DNA of 64,000 nucleotides from Pseudanabaena sp. PCC 7367. GTDB lineage: Bacteria > Cyanobacteriota > Cyanobacteriia > Pseudanabaenales > Pseudanabaenaceae. The stretch's first letter is position 1. Each line of letters opens with the position of its first letter. The position numbers were made by a program, and so were the translations under genes. Location of the stretch: the NCBI RefSeq assembly GCF_000317065.1, contig NC_019701.1, positions 186,001-250,000 on the forward strand. Reading direction: 5' to 3'. Shown piece after piece: positions 45,516 to 55,021 of the stretch. A model generated the notes under the pieces. The model worked only from the letters and a program-made list of their open reading frames with translations, had not been told where the DNA came from and did no database searches.

Positions 45516-46251
45516 TTAAATCAAAGCAAAATTACCAGTCTATCTAAAAAATTACTTCAAGCAACAATATATAGCAAATCAGAGGAAAGACAATAGAACC
45601 AACTCCTTGGTGGTCGCTTAGCAAACTAGGCATCATTACATAAACATAATTTCAGAGATGGTAAGGTCAGAACAACAAATACAAATAGATTGGCGCAATG
45701 TTGTAAGTAGTAAGTAGCTCTAATTTTTTATTTATGCCAATAATGCCAATAATGTTAATGTGCAATGCTAATTCTCTCTAGATCTCCCAAGACGATCCAA
45801 AAGTTTCTACCTTATCCTAGATCCTAGATAACTCTGCAAGCACGATCGCGCTCCGATCGATGATCGAACTAATAGCAGCTTCAATTAAAAGCAATTAAAG
45901 TAAACAATCTTTCAACTATAGTGCCAATAAGTAGTTAAGTGTGTGATCTAAAGCGCGATTTAAATATAGTTATCGTTATTTTAACTATTTCGCAGTCAAG
46001 CAATCTGCATAATCTAGCGATTGGATGCAAAAACCGCATCTGTGATATTGCCTAACCCAGAGATGACAACACCCCTAGCATCACAACTATAAACACACTA
46101 CTATCTGTGAGTATCACATTATGAGATCGCAAAACTTAGGAATATTGGTCATTAATAGCCGAGACTCAGAGCGATCGTGAGTTAAATAAGCAATATTGCC
46201 ACCAGTTTAAGTGGATCTGATAGGATTGCAACAGCTTAGCATCAACAATTT
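45516..46251. other. Long divergent intergenic region
   Basis: About 735 bases between the STAND gene and pxcA, which are transcribed away from each other, so both promoters should be here. A 9-nt repeat (ATGCCAATA and variants) lies near 45734-45758. No RNA gene or reliable promoter was recognised. Confidence 0.45.
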
Positions 46252-47697
46252 ATGAGTAAAGCGCAACAGGCGATCGCCGCCGCAAAGCAATGGCTAGCAG
46301 ATGCTCCAGCAAGGGCGATCCGCCAGGCCTATGAAGCTGCATTAGAAGTTAAACAACTTGAAGACGACTACTTCAATGGTAATCCTGTATCCGAACAGGC
46401 TGGTTATAGCGAAAATACCTATACCTATTTCCGCAATGAGTTAGATCGCTGCCTCAAGCTGATCGAGCGTAAACTGGCCAGCTATCGTTTCGCAGCTAAG
46501 TTACCCTGGACTAGCAATAAAACTGCGGTGAATGGCTCGGCGCAACTGGCAGGTCAGATTGATCCTGAACAACCCCATACCTCGGTGTTAGAGCAACTAA
46601 CTTTTATCGATTTTATTCTAGAGAAATATGATACGGCTACAGCTCAAATTAAATGCTCCAGCATCAAATCAAGCATAAGAGCAGAAATGGCACAAGGCGA
46701 TCGTAATGCCACTAATACCACTGCGCCCCGTCTCAAAGGGAAACCAGGTCAAACCCAATCCAGCAGCCCCACGCAAACAAGGCAAATTAGAGCTGCTAAT
46801 CCACCCGATTCAGTGCAAAATGGCTTGGAAGACGAAGACCGAGAGAAAGAAAGAAGCATTATCCCCGGCTCATTTCTGGATTCTTTCAATCGAGTCAGGG
46901 CTAATCTATTTGACTATCAAGGTTTTGAGAAAGAAGAAGTTACCGAAATGCGCCAGTATCGACGGCGTACGATCACCGCATTCTGGTTCATTTTAATCTT
47001 AATTATCACTACCGTTTCGACTCAACAACTTACTAAAAACTTAATCTTCAACCAATTGGTTCGCTACGATAATCCCACCTTTAGCTACCTGGAGCGGGTA
47101 ATCAAGCCCAAGGGTAAATTGAATACCCTAGAAAACCAGGGCTCCGTTTTTCGCAGTCAAGAGCTAGAAGACGAGGCGTTTGCTTTATTCAGGAAAGCCA
47201 AGGAAGAAATTGAGTTCAAGAAAATTATCGGTGCCTACCAAATCACCCCCCAAGAGGAGGAGGAACTGCTCAAGCAAGAAGCCGATCGCATTCTGGATTA
47301 CTATAACGATCTGAGCCTGGAGGGGATTAGAAACTTTTTTGCCGATACCTGCGCCTTTTTTGTGTTCTATGCCTTGATTTATATCCGGCGCGATCAACTA
47401 ATTGTAATCAAGAAATTCCTAGATGATACGCTCTATGGCTTGAGTGATAATGCTAAGGCGTTTTTGATTATTGTGGCCACTGACACATTTGTGGGATATC
47501 ACTCCAGCGATGGCTGGGAAGCGCTGTTGGGAGTATTGCTACAGCATTTTAGCATCCCAGAGAATAAAACCTTTTTGCTCACCTTCATTGCCACCGTGCC
47601 GGTGTTTTTGGATGGCCTGTTTAAATTCTGGATTTTCCAATACCTGCGGCAGGCTTCACCTTCAACTTCGGCGATCTACCGAGAGATGGATGGTTAG
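46252..47697 (+). CDS. pxcA: Proton extrusion protein PxcA (CemA/CotA family)
   Basis: A 481-residue inner-membrane protein related to chloroplast CemA. In cyanobacteria PxcA is needed for light-induced proton extrusion and affects inorganic carbon uptake. The N-terminal 160 residues are a soluble helical domain with a variable Thr/Gln-rich linker (about 150-190). Membrane helices include TITAFWFILILIITTVSTQQL, FFADTCAFFVFYALIYI, AKAFLIIVATDTFVGYHSS and FLLTFIATVPVFLDGLFKFW. The motif DTFVGYHSSDGWEALL is the CemA hallmark. It ends five bases before the convergent DUF2256 gene. Confidence 0.9.
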   Translation: MSKAQQAIAAAKQWLADAPARAIRQAYEAALEVKQLEDDYFNGNPVSEQAGYSENTYTYFRNELDRCLKLIERKLASYRFAAKLPWTSNKTAVNGSAQLAGQIDPEQPHTSVLEQLTFIDFILEKYDTATAQIKCSSIKSSIRAEMAQGDRNATNTTAPRLKGKPGQTQSSSPTQTRQIRAANPPDSVQNGLEDEDREKERSIIPGSFLDSFNRVRANLFDYQGFEKEEVTEMRQYRRRTITAFWFILILIITTVSTQQLTKNLIFNQLVRYDNPTFSYLERVIKPKGKLNTLENQGSVFRSQELEDEAFALFRKAKEEIEFKKIIGAYQITPQEEEELLKQEADRILDYYNDLSLEGIRNFFADTCAFFVFYALIYIRRDQLIVIKKFLDDTLYGLSDNAKAFLIIVATDTFVGYHSSDGWEALLGVLLQHFSIPENKTFLLTFIATVPVFLDGLFKFWIFQYLRQASPSTSAIYREMDG

Positions 47698-47701
47698 GCG
47701 G

Positions 47702-47875
47702 TTAGCGCTTTGAGTTAGCACGACGACAGCGATCGCTACAATATTTGACCTCATCCCAGCATCTTGCCCACTTTTTGCGCCAGGTAAATGATTGGCCACA
47801 GCTAACGCAAGTTTTGGCAGGTAAATGGGATTTATTCCCCCTAAAGCCTTGATTGGGTTTACCAGGTCGTGCCAC
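47702..47875 (-). CDS. DUF2256 zinc-ribbon mini-protein
   Basis: A 57-residue protein read directly from the minus strand, starting at GTG 47875 and ending with TAA at 47702-47704. It contains LPAKTCVSCGQSFTWRKKWA, then RCWDEVKYCSDRCRR, which match the DUF2256 family: two Cys pairs (CVSC and CSDRC) that probably bind zinc, and the invariant FTWRKKW and W-DEVKYCS segments. Function unknown; the family is small and common in cyanobacteria and proteobacteria. The start lies five bases after the ABC-2 permease stop, so it is probably in that operon. It is short enough to be missed by gene callers with a 60-residue cut-off. Confidence 0.85.
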   Translation of the reverse strand: MARPGKPNQGFRGNKSHLPAKTCVSCGQSFTWRKKWARCWDEVKYCSDRCRRANSKR

Positions 47876-47880
47876 GATCG

Positions 47881-48723
47881 CTAATCTCTCTGCTTGGCAA
47901 ACATTCGCGCGCCCAGGGCTCCCAATCCCGCCGAAACCGCCAGCAAAACCAGCCAGCCATACCAGGGCGAATGACCTCCACCAACCACGGCTCTTAGGCC
48001 AACACTGGTGTGGGTGAGGGGTAAAACATAGACGATCGACTTGAGCGGTTGGGGCAACAGCACCGGATCAAAGAACGTGCCACCCAGAAACGACATCGGC
48101 ACAATTAAGAAGTTATTAGTTAAACCAACTGCTTCAAGCGACTTGACCGTAAGCCCAACAATCACTCCCAGGCCAGCAAACACGGTGCAATTGAGGATCA
48201 GCAGTAGCAAAAACTCGGGGTGTAAAAAGCGCCAGTTGCCAGAATAAATCGTAGCGATCGCAATTACTGAACTCGCCGTCAGCAAGCCACGACTCACTCC
48301 AGCCAGCATATTTCCCAAATAGAGCGCCAGGGGATGAATCGGCGCAATTAATAATTCCTCAAAGGTTTTTTTATAGAGCCGATCGCCACAAATCGAAAAG
48401 GTAGTACCGCCAAAGCTGATTGTCATCGAAGAGAGCGCCACCATACCGGGCAAAATAAACTCTAAATAATTGCCCTCAAATGCGCCACTGCTGCCGATCG
48501 TGCTCCCCAGGCCAAAGCCAAATGCCAGAATATAGATCAACGGTGATATCAGACCAGAAGCGATCACCTGATAAATCCGCACCCGCAGGTTCAACCAATC
48601 CCCCCACAAAACCGTGAGGCTGCCCGACCAGATCGATCGCCAGAGCGACTTTTGAGCTTGGCTCTTGAACTGCTTATATATTTCCGAGTTGTGATCTAAC
48701 CCGATCGATTGAACCGATGACAA
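47881..48723 (-). CDS. ABC-2 type transporter permease
   Basis: A 280-residue permease with six hydrophobic helices and the ABC-2 signature around SFLGGTFFDPVLLPQPLKSIVYVLPLTH near residues 205-235. It resembles DrrB/NodJ-type exporters of drugs, polysaccharides or lipids. The start is TTG 48723, supported by GAGG eight bases upstream. No ATP-binding subunit lies upstream or elsewhere in the window, so the partner ATPase is encoded elsewhere. The DUF2256 gene follows immediately and is the only visible operon partner. The substrate is unknown. Confidence 0.85.
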   Translation of the reverse strand: MSSVQSIGLDHNSEIYKQFKSQAQKSLWRSIWSGSLTVLWGDWLNLRVRIYQVIASGLISPLIYILAFGFGLGSTIGSSGAFEGNYLEFILPGMVALSSMTISFGGTTFSICGDRLYKKTFEELLIAPIHPLALYLGNMLAGVSRGLLTASSVIAIATIYSGNWRFLHPEFLLLLILNCTVFAGLGVIVGLTVKSLEAVGLTNNFLIVPMSFLGGTFFDPVLLPQPLKSIVYVLPLTHTSVGLRAVVGGGHSPWYGWLVLLAVSAGLGALGARMFAKQRD

Positions 48724-49176
48724 CTTTTCTACCTCGTTACTATTTGCTTACTTGCTCACTATAATCAGTACCTGATTTTGGCTAAACCAAGCTACTACCA
48801 TTGGTCAGAGAAGTAATTAAAACCATAAAAATAACCTCAACTGGGATACATTTCCCTGGTCAAGGTCAATTAGTTGAATATATTTTAAATTTTATATGCT
48901 CAATATGCTCAATATGCTCAAGTAATTATTGGATTTACTAAGCCAAGGCGATCGCCCATCAAGCTTGTCTCGGTTTGAGGCTAATTCATTAGTTCAATCT
49001 ATCTTGATAACCAACTTGATCCGAACTAACTGGGCTGAAGAACGTTTATCGATCGGCCAATCAACCACAAACCGCAAAATACACTCAGTTTTTAATAAAA
49101 TATACTCAGTATTTAAGTATTTAATACCTGGATTGGTCTGAGTCTCATCAACTACTAGTCTGATTACTGTAGCTAT
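48724..49176. other. Intergenic region with a 9-nt triplet repeat
   Basis: No convincing gene. Three exact tandem copies of TATGCTCAA occur at 48895-48921. A 70-codon plus-strand frame at 48929-49141 has no family resemblance and unusual composition, so it is not called. Confidence 0.5.
48895..48921. repeat. Three tandem 9-nt repeats
   Basis: TATGCTCAA is present three times without mismatch at 48895, 48904 and 48913. Confidence 0.9.
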
Positions 49177-49416
49177 CTATTGACGGGAAATGAGTTTTTC
49201 AAACTGAGCCTGGGTATCATGTAAAAGCTGGTTACGATCGCGTTCCAGGCCACCATTGACCGATCTAGGGCTATTGGGGCTACTGAGGTGGGGAACAAGA
49301 TTACGAGCCTGTAAAGCCATATGTAGTTGAAGGTGAGCTACATATTCACTCAAAGCTTCATCGCAGCTATGTCCATGAGATCCAGAATTTAGCATATTAA
49401 AATTATTTGTCTTCAT
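49177..49416 (-). CDS. Small hypothetical protein
   Basis: A 79-residue soluble frame from ATG 49416, with a His/Ser-rich beginning (MLNSGSHGHSCDEAL) and a helical Gln/Arg/Leu-rich remainder (ALSEYVAHLQLHMALQARNLV, LLHDTQAQFEKLISRQ). I do not recognise the family. It is isolated in a long intergenic stretch, and there is no strong Shine-Dalgarno. The amphipathic helix pattern makes it more plausible than the other short frames nearby. Confidence 0.35.
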   Translation of the reverse strand: MKTNNFNMLNSGSHGHSCDEALSEYVAHLQLHMALQARNLVPHLSSPNSPRSVNGGLERDRNQLLHDTQAQFEKLISRQ

Positions 49417-49999
49417 AATTAGCCACTAGCTTAAGAAACAATTAGGTAATGGTTCGATCGTGCTAGAAAAATTAAGGAGATAGATGCGTTTGCGGCTAAT
49501 GCCTATCTATAACTTACTGCCATTTTATTGCTCTGAATAATTGAGCATTAGCATCTACCTTAAGAATTATAGTTCAATAGTCTGAGGTAATAACTAATTA
49601 TTGAATCAGATCTTGAACTAGAATCCTAAATCAAGCTGTCTAGATGTTGTGTTTAAGCCTTAAAGGTCTCTAAACGCAAGATTTTGAAACAATAGCTGAG
49701 CAACAACCAAATGCTTCAAGATTTAGAGCAACCAAACTGCCACAGCTCAAACAGCTTGCATACCAACGCTTACAAGTATTGACCGTATCACATTAGAGCG
49801 TGCCTACCATCAAAACCGAAAAGAAGCGTAACTTTTAGCCGCAATACTTAACATATCTAATAAGTTTATAAATCACTTGATTTAGCTGCGATCGCTACCC
49901 GCGATTGCGATATGCTATAGACGTTCCCACATCAGCTCTATTTCTTAATTTATTTAATTTATAATAATTCGTATATAAGACCTCATAAACCTGATAATT
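49417..49999. other. Intergenic region upstream of the PsbP-like gene
   Basis: About 580 AT-rich bases without a recognisable gene. TATA-rich stretches near 49955-49980 precede the CyanoP start. No structured RNA was identified. Confidence 0.45.
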
Positions 50000-50542
50000 A
50001 TGTTAAAGCGTGCTGTCTGTCTCCTCCTCATTGTTCTAACAATTGGCCTCAGTGGTTGTGTTAGTAAAGCGGGTGGACTGGTTCCCTATAATGACAGCAA
50101 GGATGGTTACAGCTTCTTGTATCCAAATGGCTGGCTCGAAACCAGAGTCCCAGGGGGGCCAGATATTCTTTTTCATGATCTAATTGAGCAATCGGAAAGT
50201 GTATCGGTAATTATTTCTGGTTTGAAAAGCGTCAATCATTTAACCGAGATTGGCAGTGCGAAAGATGTGGGTGAGAAGATCAAAACTAATATGATCGCCT
50301 TGCCGGGTACTGATCGTGAGGCGAAACTGGTTAGGGCGCAGCAGCGCGAGGCAAATGATAAGACCTATTATCTGCTTGAGTATGTTGTAAATGAGGCGAA
50401 TACTTCCCTGCGCCATGATTTGCTCAGTATTACCGACAGCAACGATCGCCTGTATGCTCTGAGTATATCTACGCTGGATCAGCGCTGGGACAAGGTCAAA
50501 GATATGTTCTACAACATGGCTAGTTCTTTTGCGGTGAAGTAA
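50000..50542 (+). CDS. PsbP-like thylakoid lipoprotein (CyanoP)
   Basis: A 180-residue protein with a lipoprotein signal peptide (MLKRAVCLLLIVLTIGLSGC; lipobox Cys20), after which the mature protein is lipid-anchored on the lumenal side of the thylakoid. The PsbP fold follows: YNDSKDGYSFLYPNGWLETRV near residues 30-50, then VSVIISGLKSVNHLTEIGS and the C-terminal YALSISTLDQRWDKVKDMFYNMASSFAV. CyanoP associates with photosystem II and helps its assembly, without being essential for oxygen evolution. It is a single-gene unit with long flanking gaps. Confidence 0.93.
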   Translation: MLKRAVCLLLIVLTIGLSGCVSKAGGLVPYNDSKDGYSFLYPNGWLETRVPGGPDILFHDLIEQSESVSVIISGLKSVNHLTEIGSAKDVGEKIKTNMIALPGTDREAKLVRAQQREANDKTYYLLEYVVNEANTSLRHDLLSITDSNDRLYALSISTLDQRWDKVKDMFYNMASSFAVK

Positions 50543-51075
50543 TGCGTGAAGTATGCGGTGAGTAATTCAAGGCGTTCACCCAGCCGGAAAAGCCATCACT
50601 GTAGTTATTGGGCTGCTAAAACTAGTAGGTTTGTTAATCGATTAAATCCATTAAATGGTTTCAAGCTGGTATCTCTTTGACCTGGATAACTTTTTTATCA
50701 ACCCTGGTCTAGCTGAGCCAACACCTGATAATTTGCCTGACTTCAAGCTGGGCAATTGAGTTGATTTCGGTTTGGTAGGGATTAGCCTGGCCTAGATTAA
50801 TGTCAGTTTGATCTTGATCATAAACTTGATCTTGCTCATAAACGATCGATAACGAAGCAGTAATAAAGAGCTAGGGATTGCCAAGAGCAGTTGAACTCAC
50901 CTAGCCCTAGCCCAGCAATAACCCAGTAATAGCAATGAAGGCGGCATGAGCAGTAAAAAGTTGCAGAATATTTTATTTTGTAGAAAAGTGTAAATCTGGG
51001 TGCAATTAGTTAATCTAGTAGTTACCGATCGCCGATCGTTTGTTTGCACATTCATTCCCTATTTCCGGGCAACCA
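50543..51075. other. Intergenic region between CyanoP and the response regulator
   Basis: About 530 bases. An imperfect 18-nt tandem pair (TTGATCTTGATCATAAAC and TTGATCTTGCTCATAAAC) lies near 50808-50852. No gene or terminator was found. Confidence 0.5.
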
Positions 51076-52230
51076 ATGTCCTTAATCTTAATTATTGACG
51101 ACGACCCTACCATGCGTCTGACCCTGTCTCGACTTTTGAAAAAGCAGGGGCACAGTGTTGCTACGGCCACTGACGGTGAGGCGGGATTGATCCAAGTTAA
51201 AGAAATCCAACCATCGCTGATCGTCTGTGACTGGATGATGCCGGGGATGGATGGCTTAGAGGTATGCCGTCGCCTCAAGTCTGATCCAGAGCTAGCCAAT
51301 ACCTACTTCATTTTGTTGACTGCCAAGGATCAAATTGGTGATATTGTTCAGGGCTTAGAAAGCGGGGCTGATGATTTCTTATCCAAACCGCCAAATATGA
51401 ACGAGCTGCGTGCCAGGGTTAGTGCCGGATTGAGGGTATATGATGCTACCCATGCGCTCCAGGTTCAAAAACAGCTCCTAGAAGCAGAGTTAGCGGAGGC
51501 GGCCGAATATGTGCGATCGCTGCTGCCTGCTAATCTGGCCGGTGAAATCAAGGCAGAATCGTGCTTTCTGCCCTCGACCCAATTGGGCGGTGATTGTTTT
51601 GATATTTACTGGCTAGACGATGAACACTTAGTTTTTTATCTGCTGGATGTGGCTGGGCATGGGGTTGGTGCGGCGCTGCTCTCTGTATCGGTGCTAAATT
51701 TACTCCGCACCAGGAATTTGCGCAAGAATGCCCAACTAGGATCAACGGATTTTCGTCAACCAAATGAAGTATTAGCGGCGCTGAATAATATTTTTCAGAT
51801 GTCCAACCACAAGGATATGTATTTCACGATCTGGTATGGCGTATATAACCGTTCTACCCGACTATTGAATTTTGCCAGTGGTGGTCATCCTCCGGCCGTT
51901 TTAGTCGATCCTAATAGTAGTAGTAAGGCAACTCGATTGCGAACTTCGGGGCTGCCGATCGGCATGATCAACGACATTGACTTTGAAAGTGCCACCTACA
52001 AAGTAGCTCCCAATAGTAGGCTATTTCTGTTTAGTGATGGCGCTTACGAAATTACGATGAAAGAAGATATTATCTGGGGGATCGATTCGTTTATTCGTAC
52101 GCTGGTTAATTCCTGTCCAGAAACCGATGGCTCTAGCCTAGATGGTGTCTTAGCAAAGATCAAACAGACCAATGGCCATGGCTCTCATTTTGATGATGAC
52201 CTATCCTTATTGGAAGTCAGATTTGATTAA
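51076..52230 (+). CDS. Response regulator with PP2C (RsbU/SpoIIE) phosphatase output
   Basis: A 384-residue two-domain protein. The receiver domain (1-120) has the acidic cluster DDD (8-10), phospho-acceptor Asp52 in VCDWMMPGMDG, the Thr of LLTAKD and the Lys of DDFLSKPPN. A short coiled-coil link leads to a PP2C phosphatase (about 150-384) with GGDCFDIYWLDD, LDVAGHGVGAALLS, FASGGHPPAVL and LFSDGAYEI. Phosphorylation of Asp52 should control dephosphorylation of a STAS antagonist. ATG 51076 is preferred to a TTG 12 codons upstream because the receiver begins there. The convergent STAS gene 330 bases away is the obvious substrate (inference). Confidence 0.92.
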   Translation: MSLILIIDDDPTMRLTLSRLLKKQGHSVATATDGEAGLIQVKEIQPSLIVCDWMMPGMDGLEVCRRLKSDPELANTYFILLTAKDQIGDIVQGLESGADDFLSKPPNMNELRARVSAGLRVYDATHALQVQKQLLEAELAEAAEYVRSLLPANLAGEIKAESCFLPSTQLGGDCFDIYWLDDEHLVFYLLDVAGHGVGAALLSVSVLNLLRTRNLRKNAQLGSTDFRQPNEVLAALNNIFQMSNHKDMYFTIWYGVYNRSTRLLNFASGGHPPAVLVDPNSSSKATRLRTSGLPIGMINDIDFESATYKVAPNSRLFLFSDGAYEITMKEDIIWGIDSFIRTLVNSCPETDGSSLDGVLAKIKQTNGHGSHFDDDLSLLEVRFD

Positions 52231-52559
52231 TCCAAATATGGCTCTAAATATTGATCCAAATATAGATCAGATCGCTAATCGCTTAGCCAAACTAGAGCGA
52301 TCGCCAGCTAAATATGTTTTAAAGGCTTAAGTTATAAAGCATAGATCGCTATCGCTGATGGTAATAGGCTAATTGAGGTTAGAAGAGCTTGTCTGGTAAG
52401 GATCGCGTTGACCGTTGACTATAGTGCTATTGATCGATGTGCCAGCATTGGCTGCATTAATCTAATCTACACATACAGGTAATCAGAACTAATCTTGCAG
52501 AGGAAAACCCCTTGAAGATGTACCAGATAGCACAACCCAACCTTGGGCAATAGTTCAAA
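52231..52559. other. Short gap between convergent signalling genes
   Basis: About 330 bases between convergent ends. It should contain terminators for both genes, but no strong stem with a T-tract was seen. Confidence 0.4.
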
Positions 52560-52883
52560 CTAGCCTTCAGAGATCTTTTGTTCAAACTCTTGGCGATCGC
52601 TATAGATACTAAAAATCTTACTCATGCTGGTGAGATCAAATAACATTTTTACCTGCTCATTCAGGGAGCAAATCGCCATCTCACCATCTACAGTTCTAAC
52701 GGTCTTTAAGGCTGAGACTAATGCCCCCAGGCCAGAGCTATCCATAAAGTTAACTTTTGACAAGTCAATCAAAAGATATTTAGGCCTTTTGGCAGCAATT
52801 AAATTTACTTCTTTCCTGAAGCTTGCTGCGCTGGTCACATCCAAGCGACCATCCGGCACAATTACCTCAAGTTCTTCACTCAT
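52560..52883 (-). CDS. STAS-domain anti-anti-sigma factor
   Basis: A 107-residue SpoIIAA/RsbV-type STAS protein. The phospho-acceptor serine lies in VNFMDSSGLGALVSALK (Ser49 or Ser50); PDGRLDVTSAASFRKEV and YLLIDLSKV form the first strands. Such proteins bind an anti-sigma kinase when unphosphorylated and are reset by PP2C phosphatases such as the response regulator beside it. ATG 52883 is chosen over an upstream in-frame ATG because GAGGAG lies eight bases before it. No anti-sigma kinase or alternative sigma factor is adjacent. Confidence 0.9.
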   Translation of the reverse strand: MSEELEVIVPDGRLDVTSAASFRKEVNLIAAKRPKYLLIDLSKVNFMDSSGLGALVSALKTVRTVDGEMAICSLNEQVKMLFDLTSMSKIFSIYSDRQEFEQKISEG

Positions 52884-53657
52884 GCAGTAACTCCTCAAAT
52901 ATCCAAAAGCTGATTTAGTTTTAGCAATGCGATTCACAATATTTCTGGTAATTAGTCGGCTTCAGGGAAATACCAAAGTCCCCCAGCTATAACCATAGCT
53001 AATCTGTAGGTGCTGGATTTATGATCCATACAGAATTCCTACCCTAGCATTTTACACATCTGGTTTTGGCTAGCCATCAACATCTAAGATTTACATGGTG
53101 AGCAACTAAAAAAGAAAGCTTCCATATGGTTAGACTAATCAATCTCGTCCAGTTTTAAGGTTGTGATTAGGTCAAACAACAATGAACCAAATTGCTAAGA
53201 GTATTTCTATATCAATCAAACTTGATTCTTACTAATTAGATTTTTTGGTGACTGTAATGTACTTTAGCAAGTCTTACCCCTAATTTATTAGACCAAAGTG
53301 CAGAAATTTGGACTAGATTCGATCGCTTAGTGGGCAAGATTGCCGATATCATAGAGAGAGTGGATTAGCCAAGCTATTTTGAATAGACTTAAGTTTATGG
53401 AATTATTGCTTAGCTGATACTTAATTAGAATAATCAGGGTTACTAACTCACCCGATCGTAACTGGGCTTTAGTTGAAAGTACCGCTTAAAATTATGGCAA
53501 CCGTGTTAGATTCCGTGTGATTCAGGCACTTAACTGATGTATCGTTATGATCGATCGCTGGAGATCGAGGTACTACCCAAAAATCTAATCCGGCCACGAT
53601 CGCCAAACCAAATAGACCGCTTTCCTCTCTCGCTTGATTGCTAACCTTCCTCAAATT
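52884..53657. other. Long divergent intergenic region
   Basis: About 770 AT-rich bases between the STAS gene and mrp, which point away from each other. No gene, RNA or clear promoter was identified. Confidence 0.45.
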
Positions 53658-54797
53658 ATGACCGACTTACCCAGCCAAGACCAGATTCTTACTGCCCTGA
53701 GGCCGATCGCCGATCCTGTCTCTCGCAAAGGCTTGATCGCCGCCGGAGCAGTAAAGGAAGTCAATATTAAACCCTCTGGCGTAGTGGGGCTGACTCTTGC
53801 CCTGGCCATAAATGATGCCACTGCCAGGCAGGCTACGATCGACAGGTGCAAAGAAGCAGTCAAGGCGATCCCCGGTGTTAGCGATGTCTGGATTAAGCTA
53901 GCCAATCCCCCGGAGCAGGCTGCGCCATCATCTCAACCTCAATCTGCTCAAGCTAACCAATCTAGCCAACCTGGCCAACCTGGCCAACCAAGAATAGACG
54001 GCCTGGTGCCCGTATCCGGCGTAAAGCATATTATTGCCGTATCCAGTGGCAAAGGCGGCGTGGGCAAGACCTCGGTGGCGGTTAATCTTTCTGTTTCTTT
54101 GGCTGAAACTGGCGCTAAGGTTGGCCTTCTCGATGCCGATATCTATGGCCCCAATGTGCCAACCATGCTGGGGATGGCTGATGCTCAAATCATGGTGATC
54201 AAGGGCGAAGACGGCAGCGACATTGTTGAACCCGCCTTTAATCATGGCGTGAAAATGATTTCAATGGCATTTTTAATCGATCGAGATCAGCCAGTGGTTT
54301 GGCGCGGCCCGATGCTGAATGGGGTAATCCGTCAGTTTTTATATCAGGCCAACTGGGGCGATCTTGACTATTTGATTGTGGATATGCCACCAGGCACAGG
54401 TGATGCCCAGCTAACTCTGACCCAGTCGGTGCCCCTCGAAGGAGCGATCGTAGTGACCACGCCCCAGACCGTCTCTTTACTCGATTCACGCAAAAGCTTG
54501 AAAATGTTCCAGAATATGGGCATCCCAGTATTGGGGATTGTCGAGAATATGAGCTATTTTGTGCCGCCCGATCTGCCCGATCGGCAATATGATATTTTTG
54601 GCTCCGGCGGCGGTGAGAAAACAGCAACAGAATTGCAAGTACCCCTGTTGGGCCGAGTACCGCTGGAAATTGATTTACGGGTTGGTGGCGATCGCGGTGT
54701 GCCGATTGTCCTAGCCGCGCCCGAATCTGCTTCGGCTCAAGCATTGAAGGGGATTGCAGAAACGATCGCTACTAAGATTGCTGTACCTGCATCTTAA
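53658..54797 (+). CDS. Mrp/ApbC-type iron-sulfur cluster carrier ATPase
   Basis: A 379-residue cytosolic P-loop ATPase that carries or inserts Fe-S clusters into target proteins. An N-terminal MIP18/DUF59 domain (about 1-85; ILTALRPIADPVSRKGLI) is followed by a Gln/Ser/Pro linker (about 88-112) and the MinD-like ATPase with the deviant Walker A SSGKGGVGKTS, the DADIYGPNVPTMLG segment and DYLIVDMPPGTGDAQL. The region ENMSYFVPPDLPDRQYDIFGSGGG lacks the CxxC found there in many bacterial Mrp proteins, so cluster binding, if any, uses other residues. ATG 53658 is preferred to a TTG eight codons upstream. The linker contains 9-nt repeats. Confidence 0.92.
   Translation: MTDLPSQDQILTALRPIADPVSRKGLIAAGAVKEVNIKPSGVVGLTLALAINDATARQATIDRCKEAVKAIPGVSDVWIKLANPPEQAAPSSQPQSAQANQSSQPGQPGQPRIDGLVPVSGVKHIIAVSSGKGGVGKTSVAVNLSVSLAETGAKVGLLDADIYGPNVPTMLGMADAQIMVIKGEDGSDIVEPAFNHGVKMISMAFLIDRDQPVVWRGPMLNGVIRQFLYQANWGDLDYLIVDMPPGTGDAQLTLTQSVPLEGAIVVTTPQTVSLLDSRKSLKMFQNMGIPVLGIVENMSYFVPPDLPDRQYDIFGSGGGEKTATELQVPLLGRVPLEIDLRVGGDRGVPIVLAAPESASAQALKGIAETIATKIAVPAS
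53962..53988. repeat. Three tandem 9-nt units inside the Mrp linker
   Basis: CTAGCCAAC followed by CTGGCCAAC twice, in frame, encoding Gln/Pro-rich triplets. Confidence 0.85.
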
Positions 54798-55021
54798 ATG
54801 GTTTAAATGGTTGGATTAAGACAATTAAGCATCTAAGAATCATAGAGTCGAGCCTATTTATCGTTTTTATCGCTTGGTATTTATTTTGAGATGCCTCGCC
54901 CACTTGCAGGAATTAGATTAAAGCTGGTTAATACATCATTATCCTGGCAAAATAAATGCGATCGAAAGGATCTCATATAGTCTCTATAAATAGAAATCGA
55001 GCTAGATTAACATAGCCAAGC

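Noticed and set aside
48929-49141. 70-codon plus-strand frame
   Set aside because: Isolated, unusual composition, no Shine-Dalgarno and no family; short duplications lie inside it.
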